The notes beneath the pieces are model-generated. The model was not told the DNA's origin. It saw only the letters and a program-made list of their open reading frames with translations, and did no database searches. Made by a program: the position numbers and the translations under genes. DNA of 64,000 bases. Source: Hepsetus odoe (taxonomy: Eukaryota > Chordata > Actinopteri > Characiformes > Hepsetidae). The DNA lies in the NCBI GenBank assembly GCA_017165825.1, contig CM029367.1, positions 2,981,224-3,045,223 on the forward strand, given 5' to 3'. Of the stretch, positions 1 to 11,703 are shown in pieces (position 1 is the stretch's first letter; each line of letters begins with the position of its first letter).

Positions 1-832
1 ACAATCCAGGCAGCTTGTGCTGGCAAGACATTGAACCACGATACGTTCTGTGTTGAGCTGCTAAGGAGCAACGAGGAGTAAAGGAGCAGGCGTAAAAACC
101 TCGTAAAAGAAAATAATCCCCGCCTCCCCACACAAGATCAAACTGAAGCTCTGATATGAATCACTAAACAATAAAGAAATAAAAATGACATTTTAAATCT
201 AAAACCTATGATCGGATCAATCTTTTTTCTATAAACTGGCTTTGATGAAGGCAAACAACAAAGTATCCGTTAAGATTTTTGTCATTTTTTTATACATCCA
301 TTATTGTTCTTTTCAAAACCCTGTCATATCTTCACTGCTGGCAAATGAACTGCATTTTGGACGATATATTTTGGAATTTACATTATGATATCAATTCATT
401 CTCATCAGATATGGGATGATTGGAGGATTGGAGGATCCCCAATTAGATATTTTTAAGCAATAAAACCATTAAGTTCCATTTTGAATGACATCATTTTGTT
501 TAATTGTCCAACAAAATTGTTTTCACGTGTGAAATGCTCTCTAATAACGCTCTATAAAAGGTCTTAAAAAGAGAGATTTATAGCCGCCTGAAGAGGGGTT
601 AGGTCTTCAAAATGATGCTGCTATTTTTGGCTGGGATCTTGGTCCTGGATCACAGCGGCGATCAGGAATTACAGCCAATCCTTTAATTCCTTCACAGCCA
701 AACTGGCCGAAACTCATACGATGGGAGGTGAATGAACACATTCAGCACGTTGGATTTTCCCCATTTAGCGTAAATGACATTATTAATGTGAACATTGTAT
801 GTGTGCCATTGTACAAACTTAAAAAAAAAAAA
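1..832. other. nrg3: Unannotated, nrg3 intron 1
   Basis: AT-rich unique sequence; no gene, repeat or RNA recognised. Confidence 0.6.
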
Positions 833-962
833 GACACCGTTCCCATCTCTGCTCTCCGGGTGTGGGATATGGCTGCCCACCGCGTAGGATGTGTGCGTGG
901 ATTAAAAGCAGAGGTGGTTGGTTGTGGTTCACTGCTGGCAAATAGTCACTTTCACTTTCATC
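833..962 (+). mobile_element. Main-family SINE, 5'-truncated
   Basis: Begins within the GGTACC core region and keeps TGGATATGGCTGCCCAC-like sequence and the CACTTTCACTTTCA tail; the tRNA-like head is gone. Confidence 0.75.
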
Positions 963-1152
963 CCAAATCTGGCTGAATTTTAGAGCAAAAAAAACCAGTC
1001 CATCCCCAAAATCACAGTCGGACATCCAGCGTTTGGGTTTTGTATCGATTTAGGCTACGTTTGCTACATTTGTTACAACTGCTACAAAGCGCGTTTGATT
1101 GCACACGTTGCTGCAGATTTGGGAAAACTGTGCAGATTGAATAAGCCAGACT

Positions 1153-1459
1153 CACTCTCTCGTTTTCTGAGCTGCTTGTCCTAATTAGGGTCACGGGTGA
1201 GTCCATCCCAGCTCTCACAGGGCAAAAGGTGAGGACACACCCTGGACAGTCCATCACAGGGCATACACACAAACACCAGTCCACCTCACCTCCATGTCTT
1301 TGGACGGCGGGAGGGAACCGGCGCTCCTGGATGGAACACACACTTCGGGCGAGCATGTTCACTCCACACAGAAAGGACCCGGACTGTCCCATCTGGGAAT
1401 GGAACCCAGGACCTTCTCGCTGTGAGCGCCGCCCCTGTGCCACCATGTTGCCCCCAATT
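1153..1459 (-). mobile_element. SINE with tRNA-like head and LINE2-like tail, with target-site duplication
   Basis: Read on the minus strand: a tRNA-like head with CACAGCGAGAAGGTCCTGGG, a central block with GTGTGGAG and GAACATG, then CCAGGGTGTGTCCTCACC and AGCTGGGATGGACTC, the LINE2-type tail common in fish SINEs (V-SINE/HE1 kind). AGCCAGACT flanks it at 1144-1152 and 1460-1468, a 9-bp target-site duplication. Confidence 0.85.
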
Positions 1460-1469
1460 AGCCAGACTA

Positions 1470-1734
1470 CTGAAGGTGATGAAGATAGCGCGAGGCTGAC
1501 TGTGGTTGTCCCGTTGGGGGAAAAGCACTTTAGTTTTTTATTATTTTTCTAGGATTTTTCTGTTGCTGCTTACGTTTCTACTTCACTGCAATGTCCCAAA
1601 ACTGTGCCAGGATCATTTCAGTCACATACACACAGAGCGCCCTGGCCTGAACCTCCCTGGTGGCCTGACAGAGCTCCCTGAGTGAGTAATTGCCTCAGAG
1701 GTGTAGAAGGAGAGGGCATTTATCTCTCGTTGTC

Positions 1735-1772
<38 letters not shown>

Positions 1773-2194
1773 ATGCTTGCATACTCTCAAAAGTACCAAG
1801 TAAAAAGGATAGAAAGAAGAACAAAACATCACACACTGTTGACTTAAACAACTCACTATTCGTTTACATTACAGGTTAGTGTCCCACGCATAAAAGGACA
1901 GCCAGGCTCTCACATGCTGGCTAATATTCATGGGCTTCAAACCTTTTTACGACCATCTAGGACAATGAGTGAACGTAATTATAATAGTTACAGACTTTAG
2001 AGGGGAAGTTCTAAAGCCCTCGTGGAATTGTCAACATGTAGAGTGTATAAACGATGGCTTTACCGAGGCCAGCTTACTCGAAAGAGTGAGAGCACCAGGT
2101 GCTTCGACTGGTATCAGATTTCCTCTCTTTGTAAGAGTGTGACCGCTGGCAAGTACACTGTGTACAACGCTGTTCTTTCTTTCTTTCTATTGTG
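1470..2194. other. nrg3: Unannotated intronic sequence
   Basis: Contains only the CA microsatellite at 1739-1770; nothing else seen. Confidence 0.6.
1739..1770. repeat. (CA)n microsatellite
   Basis: Sixteen perfect dinucleotides. Confidence 0.94.
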
Positions 2195-2430
2195 TATCAG
2201 GTGTTTTCAACCACAGGAGCCTTTTCAGGAACTAGAGCCTTTAACAGGACCTTTCCACCACAGGAAACTTCTGAAGATCAAAAGGCTTTCGCAGGATCCC
2301 AGAATCTTTTAGGTGCATTTTCCCCATTTTTAGGAACTCCTCAGAAATGTTTAGGACCACAATGGAAACACTTGAAAAGAACAGGGATGAGTTTCCGTCA
2401 TAAAAGCTGTTCCTGAAATAGGACATAGGT
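2195..2430. repeat. AGGAAC/AGGACC-rich segment, possible old repeat
   Basis: Recurrent CAGGAAC, CAGGACC, TTAGGAAC and TTAGGACC at irregular spacing suggest an old dispersed repeat. No ends could be drawn. Confidence 0.35.
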
Positions 2431-2802
2431 CCAACTGGATTGTTTTCATTCTGAACTCTCCAGGGACTCTCTACTCAAGACTTGGTCTTAAACCAGGAAT
2501 CTTTTAGTTAGAGCGTCATGGAATCATCTTAATTGCCCTTTTCACAAGCAAGTGAAGAAGTTGTGGGTCCCAGTGAAACGAGGGGAAGTAAAGTACAGTC
2601 AGCAACAGAAGCAGAAGACCTTCTGAGATCTTCATGTCTTGCCCAATGTGAATGTTTGAATGACTGGTCCACTTTAGATTTACTGAAACTTCTGAAACGA
2701 CTTCAACTACATTCCCAAACTTTTGCTTTTGGTTGATTTGAAGTTGTCACCTTGTAGCCACTGGACCTGCAGTTAGGTAGGAGAAAATAAAAGCTTTGAA
2801 AT
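2431..2802. other. nrg3: Unannotated intronic sequence
   Basis: Unique-looking; a weak 67-codon frame shows no family features. Confidence 0.55.
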
Positions 2803-3010
2803 GGAGGTGCTGGTCATCTAGTGGAGGATACTCGCCTGTGGCCCGAGAGGTGGCAGGTTCGAATCCTACCTCCAGCAATACCACCATTGGGGTTCTCCAG
2901 CAAAAGCCTAAACCCCGAGTTGCTGCAGGGGGACTGTGCCTGTAATCAGGAAATGGAAGTTGCCCTGGATGAGAGCATCTGCTTAATGCCATAAATGAAA
3001 ATGAAAATGA
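2803..3010 (+). mobile_element. tRNA-derived SINE of a second type
   Basis: Head with A-box-like TCATCTAGTGG and a perfect B box GGTTCGAATCC (2856-2866), then ACCACCATTGGGGTTCTCC, and a tail with GATGAGAGCATCTGCTTAAT followed by AAATGAAAATG repeats. This tail (GGATAAGAGCATCTGCTAAAT type) is widespread in fish SINEs. Confidence 0.82.
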
Positions 3011-3742
3011 GAAATTTAGGAAATGTTTAGATGTTCCGAATGGAAACATCTCTGCTAGCAGAATGCTGTTCGTTCATTGGCTGAAGCTTCCTTCATCACG
3101 CCATCTTCATCAGCATCTCTACACAGGCGGGGTCGTAGCAAGAGTGTTGATCCAGAACTCAGTGTTCCATAATCCAATGGAGAGAGAGAGCGAGAGAGAG
3201 AGAAAGAAAAGGGGAACTGAAGCGAGTACAATAAGGACAAGAAAGGATGGAGGCTGGTGTGTCAACTCTGATGAAGAGAGACAAGGCAGAGAGAAGAAGG
3301 GGGAGGTAACCAAGAAACAAGGAAAAATGAAGAACAGAAAGAAGTGGGAGGCAACAAGAGAAGCAGAGATGGTGAAATGAGAAAGCTGTGTGGAATAAAA
3401 AAAAGATTTTTATTGCCAACAGACAGAGGGCAAGTAAAAAAAAACCTTGTGCCACCGGCCGCTCTCAAAAACGAGGCAGACGAAATCAATGCTGGACAAC
3501 ATAAGGCTCTCAAATGGCCCATTCCATCAATACCCAAGCTCTGAAGTAGCTGAGCAGCAAAGGCAAAGAAAATCGCCCATAGTTTTAGTTAATTTCTTCT
3601 TCTTCTTCTTCAAAAAGGTCACAAATGTCCACCTGACTGCCTTCTAAGCAGTGAAAACAGTCCCAAAAAGGGACGTCTTGTCCCTCAGACATTCTACTTG
3701 CTTCTTATCTTCTAGGACAATATGCTAATGTCACGGAAATAT
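3011..3742. other. nrg3: Purine-rich then unique intronic sequence
   Basis: 3178-3400 is GA-rich with a short (GA)n core near 3180-3205. The rest is unique with a short TTC run near 3598. Confidence 0.6.
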
Positions 3743-3905
3743 TGCGGCAGCATTGGACCCCATAATCAGGGACTCATGAGTCCCACACCAGTAGATGGCC
3801 CTGAGGTACACTTGAGCAAGATACTGTCCCCAACACTGCTCGCCGGGTGCTGGATATGGCCCTGCTGCATGGCGTGTGGATTAAATGCAGATTCCTGGTT
3901 CCAGC
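3743..3905 (+). mobile_element. Main-family SINE, degraded
   Basis: Head GCGGCAGCATTGG, then GCCCTGAGGTACACTTGAGC and GGGTGCTGGATATGGC up to TTAAATGCAGA; the tail is lost and the B box unreadable. Confidence 0.7.
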
Positions 3906-4904
3906 AGATTCCAGCCAAGGAATTTAGTCCAGTGAGATGAGAATTTTGATGATTTGATGTAATAAGCCCTTCATGACAACCAACATCAAACTACATGGAC
4001 ATTTATAAAGGCCTACTTCCTACTTCCACCCTTACACTTCCAGACCTGGTAGCTGGTGTTTAGGGCTCATGAGTGGCACCTAATTGTACCTGGTGATGCC
4101 ACAGTCATCCATAAATGGTAGTTCATGAGAGAAAAGATGACTTCACTGCTGAATTCACTGCTTCACATGGCTGGTGTCTCACCCTACTAAGTTGGAGGCA
4201 TCTGAAAGGGGAACACATGGGCAGGGCGGGACCGGATATGACGAACATTGGAGGCAACACCGAAACCAACTCAAAACAGAACAGCTTGTGTTGCACCAGC
4301 GATATACTAAGGAACTGCATCCGTTCACCCATTTGTAGATTATGATCTGTAAATGTAAATGTGCCGCACATGCTTATTTCTTTCCCTTCATCCTCATGTC
4401 TCGGCCCATGTGTAGGCGTCCAGTGCAAGCAGCTTTTCAATGCTAGTCTCAGTGGGTTTCATTATAATGTTTACAACGAGGAATTCAGACACGTCTTGCA
4501 CAGAGACTGCCCACATGTGCATTTACCCATTCAGGGCCTTAATTAGAGAGGCATAAAGCTAGAATTGTGTTATGTGGAGGTTGTTGAGGAGTTTAAAGTG
4601 ACAGTTGGGCAAAAACTGTCAAATTTAGGCAAGCTTTTGCACTGGAGAAATCAAGTAAATGTAACTAGTAAGCCATTTCCGTGGCTTTGGCATGGTTAAA
4701 TCTTCACACTTGTATTAAACCATGTCATGTTATTTAAGCACCTAAAGGTTTTGAGATGGTACCACCTCCTGTTGTTTGTTAAAATGGTTAAAATAGTTTG
4801 CAGATGTCTTGAGCTTCATTTCTCCCGTTTTAGCTCGGAAGTCGTCTTGTTGGTGCAAAAATACTATTTTATCTTTTGTCAAAATGTCTTACCTTTGGCA
4901 CATC
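3906..4904. other. nrg3: Unannotated intronic sequence
   Basis: About 1 kb of unique sequence; no motif or frame worth naming. Confidence 0.55.
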
Positions 4905-5495
4905 AAGCATATTAAATAAAGAAATGGGAACAAATGCTTTAGTGCTGCAGGCTGCAAAGTCTAAAAGATACGGGGTTCTAGATAATGGAGCTCCACCCAC
5001 TCAGCATTCAGCATCAGCAGTAAACGAATCACCTGAACATCTGGAATCATCTGCACATGTTTCTTCACTGCTTCATGTCTAAAGTTTGATGCTTTGTTCT
5101 GCTTGAAGGTTCAGACATAGATCACTGTGTGTATTAACCAAAACAAAACTATCAAACTGCTCAGGTACAGATACTGGACTGAAAATGAGAGACAACAACA
5201 CTGTCTCTGTGAAGATCTGGAGAACTGCTCAGGTACAGAGACTGGACTGAAAATGAGAGACAACAACACTGTCCTTCAGGAAGATCTCTGGAGAACCGCT
5301 CAGGTACAGAGACTGGACTGAAAATGAGAGACACCAACACTGTCCTTCAGGAAGATCTGGAGAACTGCTCAGGTACAGAGACTGGACTGAACATGAGAGA
5401 CACCAACACTGTCCTTCAGGAAGATCTGGAGAACTGCTCAGGTACAGAGACTGCACTGAAAATGAGAGACAACAACACTGTTTCTTTTAGAAGTA
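4905..5495 (+). mobile_element. Tc1-related non-autonomous element with 69-bp minisatellite, about 5 units
   Basis: A left flank of about 230 bp shared with the copies at 17.2, 48.8 and 54.4 kb (lines up through CAGCATTCAGCATCAGCAG and CTGCTTGAAGGTTCAGAC) is followed by about five units at 5152-5490. Unit starts at 5363 and 5432 are exactly 69 bp apart; one unit carries a 3-bp insertion. Because 69 is divisible by 3 both strands stay open, which creates false proteins with a 23-residue period. Terminal inverted repeats are not clear in this copy, so it is probably truncated at both ends. Confidence 0.75.
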
Positions 5496-6350
5496 AACTT
5501 CAGACCACATGGCTGATTCGCTACATTCAGGACGAGGGACAAAATGTACAAATTAGATTTTTTGCCAGATTAGTGTTTAAGCACAAATGTGACAAAGTGT
5601 TCTCTTTTAGCTTCCTCCAGCAGAATCCAAACCGAGACGAGAATCTCCAGGTAGCTGCTGCGGCTCACACATCATTAATTAAGAGTTGTAGCTGCAGGCC
5701 CTCAGTCCCGACGGAGACGGGAGGAACAAGTGGACCACAACCATGAGGAGCGACTGCATGCATGAGAGGACGAAGACAAGATGATGCATCTTCCGCAGGC
5801 AAGTTCGTTTCCAGGGTTCCTGTCTTTTCCATGGTCTTTTGCCTGAGTGTGTCTAACCCAACCCTAACTTTGAACCCGGGCCTAAATCTAGCCTTTAATG
5901 ACATTCTCGGCACTGTTGGCTCATTGTTTTCTGCAATTTTGCGTTCTTGTTGTTTTTGTCCTTCTCACAATAATCAGAGTACCCTTTCAATGCACTATAA
6001 ATGTCAGAAAAAATAAAGGTGCCTACACATTTTTAGTTCATCAAGGCTCTCAAATGTACAAGCTGATTTTTAAGTGGCTCGTTTTAATTACCACATGGTT
6101 TAAAGCAGAACAAAGCAGAGGTTAATAAACAGACATGAAATTGTAGTAGCTACGTCTAGCTGGTGTACAGAGACGAGAATCGAACTCTGGGTGATGGACC
6201 ACAATGTTACTCTACCCTCAAATATACAATCTGGTCTTTAAGGTCCAGTATGGACCTTACACATGTTTGTCCCAGGAGAAAGGGGTCCATCAGTGCTTAG
6301 CACAGACCGCCGCAAAAATAATCTCTGTTCAACAGGAGCGCTTTGTTCAG
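5496..6350. other. nrg3: Unannotated intronic sequence
   Basis: Unique-looking. AGAATCGAACTCTGGG near 6176 may be a scrap of an inverted tRNA-like head. Confidence 0.5.
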
Positions 6351-6525
6351 AAATGAAATGAAAGTGAAAGCACAACACTGCTTCTCTGCAATTAGCCCCT
6401 TGCACAGTGGAGCAATGGGCAGCCATATTCAATGCCCAGGGAGCAGGGTTGGGGACATTATGTTACTCTGGGTCCCTCAGGCTCACCTACTGATATGAGA
6501 CTTAAATCCACAGCCCGGGTCTCCT
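6351..6525 (-). mobile_element. Main-family SINE, strongly decayed
   Basis: Inverted tail (GAAATGAAAGTGAAAGC) at left and GCCCAGGGAGCAGGG in the core; the core and head are diverged and partly deleted. Confidence 0.55.
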
Positions 6526-6551
6526 GTGTGAATTACCTATCCTTGCATAAT

Positions 6552-6655
6552 TTACAGCACCCGGTGTTCCCAGGATGTCAAACCAGGCCCAGTTCTGCTT
6601 AGCTCTCAAGATCAGATGAGACTGGGCTTAGTGACAGAATGTGGTAGAGGGCTGC
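6552..6655 (-). pseudogene. 5S rRNA-derived pseudogene
   Basis: The plus strand shows the reverse complement of 5S rRNA: TACAGCACCCGGTGTTCCCA (3' end), then ACCAGGCCCAGTTCTGCTTA and GATCAGATGAGACTGGGC, continuing to a diverged 5' end (GTGGTAGAGGGCTGCGG). About 15 bases corresponding to the GGTCTCCCATCCAAGTACT region are lost or replaced. The deletion and roughly 20 percent mismatches rule out a working gene. It may be a lone 5S retropseudogene or the head of a 5S-type SINE (SINE3), but no tail was recognised. Confidence 0.82.
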
Positions 6656-6751
6656 GGAAGACCTCCAAAAGTCAGAGAAGCTCATACAAACTGCCAGGGT
6701 GTGGAAGTGGCCAGTAGATGTTATCAATAAAATGAAGGGTAGTTTTAATCT

Positions 6752-7001
6752 GGGGCCGCGGTGGACTAGTGGTTAGGGATTAGGCCCCAGGATCAACAGA
6801 CCGTGGCTTTGAATCTCAGAGCAGAAGGTTGCCCTGAGATACCCTTGAACAAGGTACCATCCCCATCACTGCTCCCTGGGCCCTGGATTTGGTTGCCCAC
6901 TGCTGAGCATTGTGCAAAGTTTAAATGCAGAGGTTGCACTTTGTAGTGGTTCACTTTGCTGTGCTGTGTTTCACAGTAACAATAGTCACTTTCACTTTCA
7001 C
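6752..7001 (+). mobile_element. tRNA-derived SINE, main family, near full length
   Basis: Type example of the commonest repeat in this window. Order: tRNA-like head with A box (GGACTAGTGGTTAGGG) and degraded B box; GGTTGCCCTGAGATACCC; a GGTACC-type core (CAAGGTACCATCCCCATCAC); TGCTCCCTGGGC; a TTAAATGCAGAGG block; and a tail of CACTTTCACTTTCAC. The tail is not poly-A. I do not assign a named family. Confidence 0.85.
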
Positions 7002-7924
7002 CAATCCTGCCTGAGTAGGTTAGCATTTCATTAACACTCACACTCGCTCTAAGATGCTGCACAGCCTTCAGATCAAAGCCAAAAGTTCACCTCCGTCTGA
7101 AAACAGTTCCCAAAAAGCCTAGGTTTGACCACCAGTGGGTTACATAAGTGACGGTTAACATCAGCCTCGGCTTGCCTCGCTCTCGGTAAAAGCATATCCA
7201 CGTTAAAACTTTTCCGCACTGTCCTCCGCATCCTGCCACCCGTCTGGAGGCCACTCCTTTCCTTCACCTCCAGGGGCCAGGAAACAAATGGGCACAGCGT
7301 GGGAGGCGTCTGCAGAAAGGTAATTATTGAATTATTCAATCAGTCCGGGGTTTTTAAAGTTTCATGACCCCCCATTAGCATCTTAGAGAGCACACGCAAA
7401 AAAAAAAACCAAAGCGTTTGCAAAGAGCTGTAGCAGAGCATGCAATAGGCAGGCCTGACCTACATAGAGACGGCGCCACGTTTCACTCAAATCATGCCAC
7501 CTGACAGGATACCACACGAGGAGGCTTGGGTTCCTTGGGGAATAAATAGATGACATATGCGGGGCATATTTTTCGATAGCAAAGCCCACGCTCACTGCTG
7601 GGTTTCAGTTTGAGGGTAGGTGCGTGAATACAATAAGCTATGGGTCAACAAAGGGTTACGTGGAGCATCTGGAAAAGTGATACAATAGAAAGGAAAGCAT
7701 AAATATGAATAAATAAACTGTGGTTATGATTACAAGTGATTCTACCACCAATTTTACACACTTTATAAAGAGAGGAACTGTCGGAGCCTTTAGAGATGAC
7801 ACATACAGTAGGTTTAAAAGAACACCTGAACTATTATCTGAGGGGGTTTGGTGCCTTTCCCAGCAGAAGCAGAAGGTGAAGAGACAGCCTACACACTCAC
7901 ATTTAGGGGAAAATTTAGAATCTC
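7002..7924. other. nrg3: Unannotated intronic sequence
   Basis: Unique-looking; no repeats or coding signal seen. Confidence 0.55.
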
Positions 7925-8052
7925 CTATTTGTCTGCATGTTTTTGATTGTGTGGTTCCAGGGCATCCCAAGAAAACCCATCAAGAAACAAGGAGGACATC
8001 CAAATGAACCTAGAACCTTCTTACTGTGACAGCCCTAACCACTGAGGGTTAA
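7925..8052 (-). mobile_element. Fragment of the LINE2-tailed SINE (head side)
   Basis: On the minus strand, CAGTGGTTAGGGCTGTCACA and GTAAGAAGGTTC match the tRNA-like head, followed by a diverged body. The 3' half is missing. Confidence 0.6.
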
Positions 8053-9369
8053 ACGTCACACTAAAAATGATCCAATCAGATATTTTCTCTGTGGCATATA
8101 TATAGCAAAAGTTAGACAGTCTAGCAGCATATGCGGAAAGTGAAAGTAATCAGCTAATCAATTTACCAAGGAGCTATATCGCTCAAGGCCTTTTGTATGT
8201 TCTAGATAAGTCACCGACTTAGAATTCTGACCAGCGGCAGCAGCTTTAAGAAATCACTGTAGAAATATGGAGAAATATATTTGATATATATCATTAGAAT
8301 CCTGAACGTGTGCTAGCATATGAGTGGGTTTTTCCTTCTGTGTTTAAATATTTATGGCTAAAAGGGAAGGCCTTGCTTATTTGAAGGTCAGATACTGTGT
8401 ATCCTGGGTTAAGAAACATACCCCTTGATGTGCACTTGCTTGCGTGGACATGTCCCCACAATAATGGAGATAGACATTTTGGAGCTTCCTAGAATGAAAA
8501 ATGCTTTTTCTATTTATTCCCCAAAACCCCTTGCTAATGTAAGAACTGGTCCACTAGCCAAGGCCAAGGATGAAATGTTGGAAAGGCGAGAATTTTAAGC
8601 TTCGCTTGAGCTCGGCGGATGTACCCAGCTTTCAATACACCTCTCAGTGAGTCTGCCTTGCTTGAGAAATCACAATTTCATCCGCTGATGTTCTAGAGTG
8701 ACTATAAACTGCTGAGATACTGCTTACATGTAGAGCTTTGTTTTTTTCAGATCTTGCAAAAAGCCTGGAACATTTTTTTATTGAGCCAAAATCGCCTCTT
8801 CTACAGTTTCCCCCTAAAGAACCTTTCCCGGTGCTGTTATTTTTGCATGCATTTGCACACACTCGTACAGAAGGCCACGGAAAGTCCCCACAAAGACGGG
8901 AATACTAGAGTGAGTGAGTGTGTGCACGACAGCATCAGCGCCTGCAAGGTGAGGCGAACTTTTCCTGTCCCGCTGTTCACTTTTAGCCTTTGCATTTTTG
9001 GCCCTGCTGGGGGCTGCATTTGTTTTCCGGCCCCCCTGCTCTCCTCTTTCTCTTCACTCTTTCTCTCTCCACATCCCTCCTTCCAGCTCAGGGTAATGAG
9101 CCGCGCAAGTAGAGATCCCACAGCACGTTCTGCTCTCTGCGGAGGGGAAGGTTTGGCCCATTACCTCAGCACTCTGGACGCTACATGGGCTACAAGTTTC
9201 TCGCCACCTCTGAATGAACAAAAGATTCTCTCAGAAAAGAGTCCGGAGACCTTCTCTGAGCTGGACCATCACTTCGGGTCCTCACAGGGCCTCTGCTTGT
9301 GCCAGAAGTCAAGAGGATGGTATGATTTCGTTTAAAAGGCTGAATAGGATGAATGCGTAAAGTCTAGCA
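8053..9369. other. nrg3: Unannotated intronic sequence with one long chance frame
   Basis: The plus-strand frame 8754-9335 (193 codons) has no recognisable domain, and its Ser/Phe/Leu-rich middle comes from a CT-rich stretch (9030-9080). Treated as non-coding. Confidence 0.5.
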
Positions 9370-9535
9370 AGAGTGAAAGGAATGTTTTAAAGCATGGTAG
9401 TGAGACCAGCTATGTTATACAGATTGGAGATACTGAGATTTGCATTGGGTGTGATGAGGATGGACAGAATCAGATATTAGTATATTGGAGCGACAGCTCA
9501 ATTTGGAGACAAAGTTAGAGGAGATGGAAGTAACG
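9370..9535 (+). mobile_element. Short RTE-type LINE fragment with internal deletion
   Basis: Matches the segment around GGTAGTGAGACCAG and GTGTGATGAGGATGGACAG of the 52.3 kb RTE copy but lacks about 50 bp between them and has no tail. A (CT)n microsatellite follows at 9569. Confidence 0.7.
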
Positions 9536-9566
9536 GTGTGAAAAAGGAAAATGGAGGAAGATTTTT

Positions 9567-9568
<2 letters not shown>

Positions 9569-9624
<56 letters not shown>
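9569..9624. repeat. (CT)n microsatellite
   Basis: About 28 perfect dinucleotides, just after an RTE fragment. Confidence 0.95.
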
Positions 9625-9626
<2 letters not shown>

Positions 9627-10366
9627 AAGTGTACAAAAAATCTACAATGATTAAAAAAAAATTCACTTAGTATCAATGAACAATTAATACTATCAATCAA
9701 TCAATCAATCAGTTTATCTATCTATCTTGAGGTTTATAGAGGGGTTATCTGAGAAGCCAATAAAGGTTTATGTTACATTATAGTCAGAATGACTTTCTAC
9801 ACAGCAAAAAGATGGAATGACCCAGAAATGCATGTCAACAATCTGAAACTGAAAAGCTCCTCCATCATGCTATTGGCATCTCTCATTGCTGTTTGCTCCT
9901 GGCATGAGTTTTTAACCAACTCATCCAGATGAGATCTGACAGCTTTGACAGAACTGCAAAGTGCCATAAACCACAACATCTCAGCATCAGGCTTGGATGT
10001 AATACAATATGATCGTTCATTTACAGCAGACCAGTATATCAATACTCACACCTTTACTTCCAAAACAGCCATTTTTCTTTGGGCTAGGAGGCCTGAATAA
10101 ATATTGGGAGTTCACTCGGCACTGATTTGTAACGAATGGGAGCCAGAGGTGGTTTGATGGAACTGCTGAGTCTGTTTATTAGAGCTTCACTCATAATCAT
10201 GGTCAGGAACAGTAAGAGGGGATCCGAGCAATTGATGAACTTTCATTCTCAAAGTCAGTAACTGCAGGTTGACTAGAATTGAAACACCAGAAATAGAATG
10301 ATAACTAGAAGCTCCAGGAAGAGGAGAAAGATATACTGGTAATGCTCTTCAAACGAACCCTCAAAT
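9625..10366. other. nrg3: Unannotated intronic sequence
   Basis: Short (AATC)n and (TATC)n runs near 9692-9728; otherwise unique. Confidence 0.55.
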
Positions 10367-10620
10367 GGCAGCGTTGGCCTATTGGTTAGGGAGTTGCCCC
10401 GGACTGGAAGATTGTGGGTTCGATTCCCTCACCCGTAGGTTGCCCTGAGCAAGGTACCGTCCTTGTCCCTGCTCCCTGGGCTCTTTCACTAGCTGCCCCC
10501 CACTGCACATGTGTGTGTTTGTGTGTGTGTGTGTGTGTGGGTGAAACGCAGAGGTTGAATTTCGTGTGTTGTGCAGCGTTTCACAATGACGAGGGTTGCC
10601 ACTTTCACTTTCACTTTCAC
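10367..10620 (+). mobile_element. Main-family SINE, near full length with internal GT run
   Basis: Clear head (GGCCTATTGGTTAGGG) and B box (GGGTTCGATTCC). A (GT)n tract at about 10508-10538 sits where other copies have the short GTGTGTGTGGGTTAAA, so it grew from that seed. Confidence 0.83.
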
Positions 10621-11156
10621 ACGAACAATAAGGACCAGGACAGGGACAAGACAAAGGATGAGCAGAAGAAGGTAGGACTCACACAGGCAATTCTAGAGCG
10701 GCTGGAACGTTCCATGTAAGAAAATTCATCACCAAATCTAAATTCACATTCAATCAAAGTTGAAAATAAAACATAATGTGTTTATAATAAAACATTACAC
10801 CCAAAAGCAGTGAAAAGAGCTCCAACGATATTCGAATTAAATCGTTATGAGCTTGGCTACCACTCAGGCATGATATCTTGCTAAAATGCAGTCATAATGA
10901 TAATTACATTAACAGATTATCTATGGAGCACTGGTCTTAAATAGGTCCATTTTTAAGGGAGGAAAGTGATGGAAAGGAGGGACATGCGTAATAACACTTT
11001 CTCTAAATGACGATAAGGTAAGGCCATTCGTTTAATGTGCAAGTTCATCTATATTTCATATCAGAGGATTAAAGCTGTCGCTGCCTGCTTCCAACCTTCC
11101 ATTCTGGTTACTAGATACAACCAGAAGCAGCAAGTGTATCAGAAATGATGAAGAAT
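10621..11156. other. nrg3: Unannotated intronic sequence
   Basis: AT-rich and unique; nothing recognised. Confidence 0.55.
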
Positions 11157-11510
11157 CTCTTCTTCTTCTTTCGGCTGCTCTTTAGGTGCCAATAATAAAG
11201 CGGGTCTCCATTTCTTCCGTCCTCTTCACTTTCCTCTTCAAACTGACTTCTGTGTTTCCTCTCTCACCACATCCATAAACCTCCTCTTTGGTTTCCTCTT
11301 TTCATCTTTCCTGGCAGCTCCATCTTCAACATCCTCCTCCCGATATAATCCTTGTCTCTCCTCCTCTGGACATGTCCAAACCAACGCAACCTTGCTTCTC
11401 TAACCTCGCCTCCCTCCCAAAATGTCCAACTCCGAGCTGTCCCTCTAATATACTCATTTCTCATCCCATCCATCCTCGTCACACCCAATGAACATCTCAG
11501 CATCTTATCA
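11157..11510 (-). mobile_element. RTE-type LINE 3' fragment
   Basis: Minus-strand translation of 11264-11503 gives MLRCSLGVTRMDGMRNEY, then VREARLRWFGHVQRRRDKDY and GRRMLKMELPGK, the RTE reverse-transcriptase C-terminus, before a frameshift. A TCTTCTTCTTCT run at its left end is the GAA tail. The 5' side is cut at 11510, next to a SINE. Confidence 0.82.
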
Positions 11511-11514
11511 CAAG

Positions 11515-11703
11515 TGATGGTCTAGTGGGTCCCAGGATCAGAAGGGGTTTGAATCCTAGAACTTTGGGTTGCTCTGAGGTAGCCTTGAGCAAGGTACCAT
11601 CCCCAACATGGCTCCCCAGGTGCTGGATATGGCTGCTTCCTGTTACTGTGCTATGCTGAGTTGACACATAGTCACTTTCTCTTCACTTGCTTTTTCACTT
11701 GGA
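11515..11703 (+). mobile_element. Main-family SINE adjoining an RTE fragment
   Basis: Head TGGTCTAGTGG with a deletion up to CCCAGGATCAG, then the core CAAGGTACCATCCCCAACAT and a degenerate tail ending at about 11703. Confidence 0.75.

Noticed and set aside
2850..2870. True tRNA genes at the B-box matches
   Set aside because: Every GGTTCGAATCC match sits in a SINE head that does not fold as a complete tRNA and is followed by a SINE body.
5324..5746. 140-residue frame with 23-residue repeats
   Set aside because: The first half is the 69-bp minisatellite, which is also open on the other strand; the rest is unrelated sequence.
8754..9335. 193-residue plus-strand frame
   Set aside because: Longest frame outside repeats and nrg3, but no recognisable domain, no splice or start context of note, and part is CT-rich low complexity.
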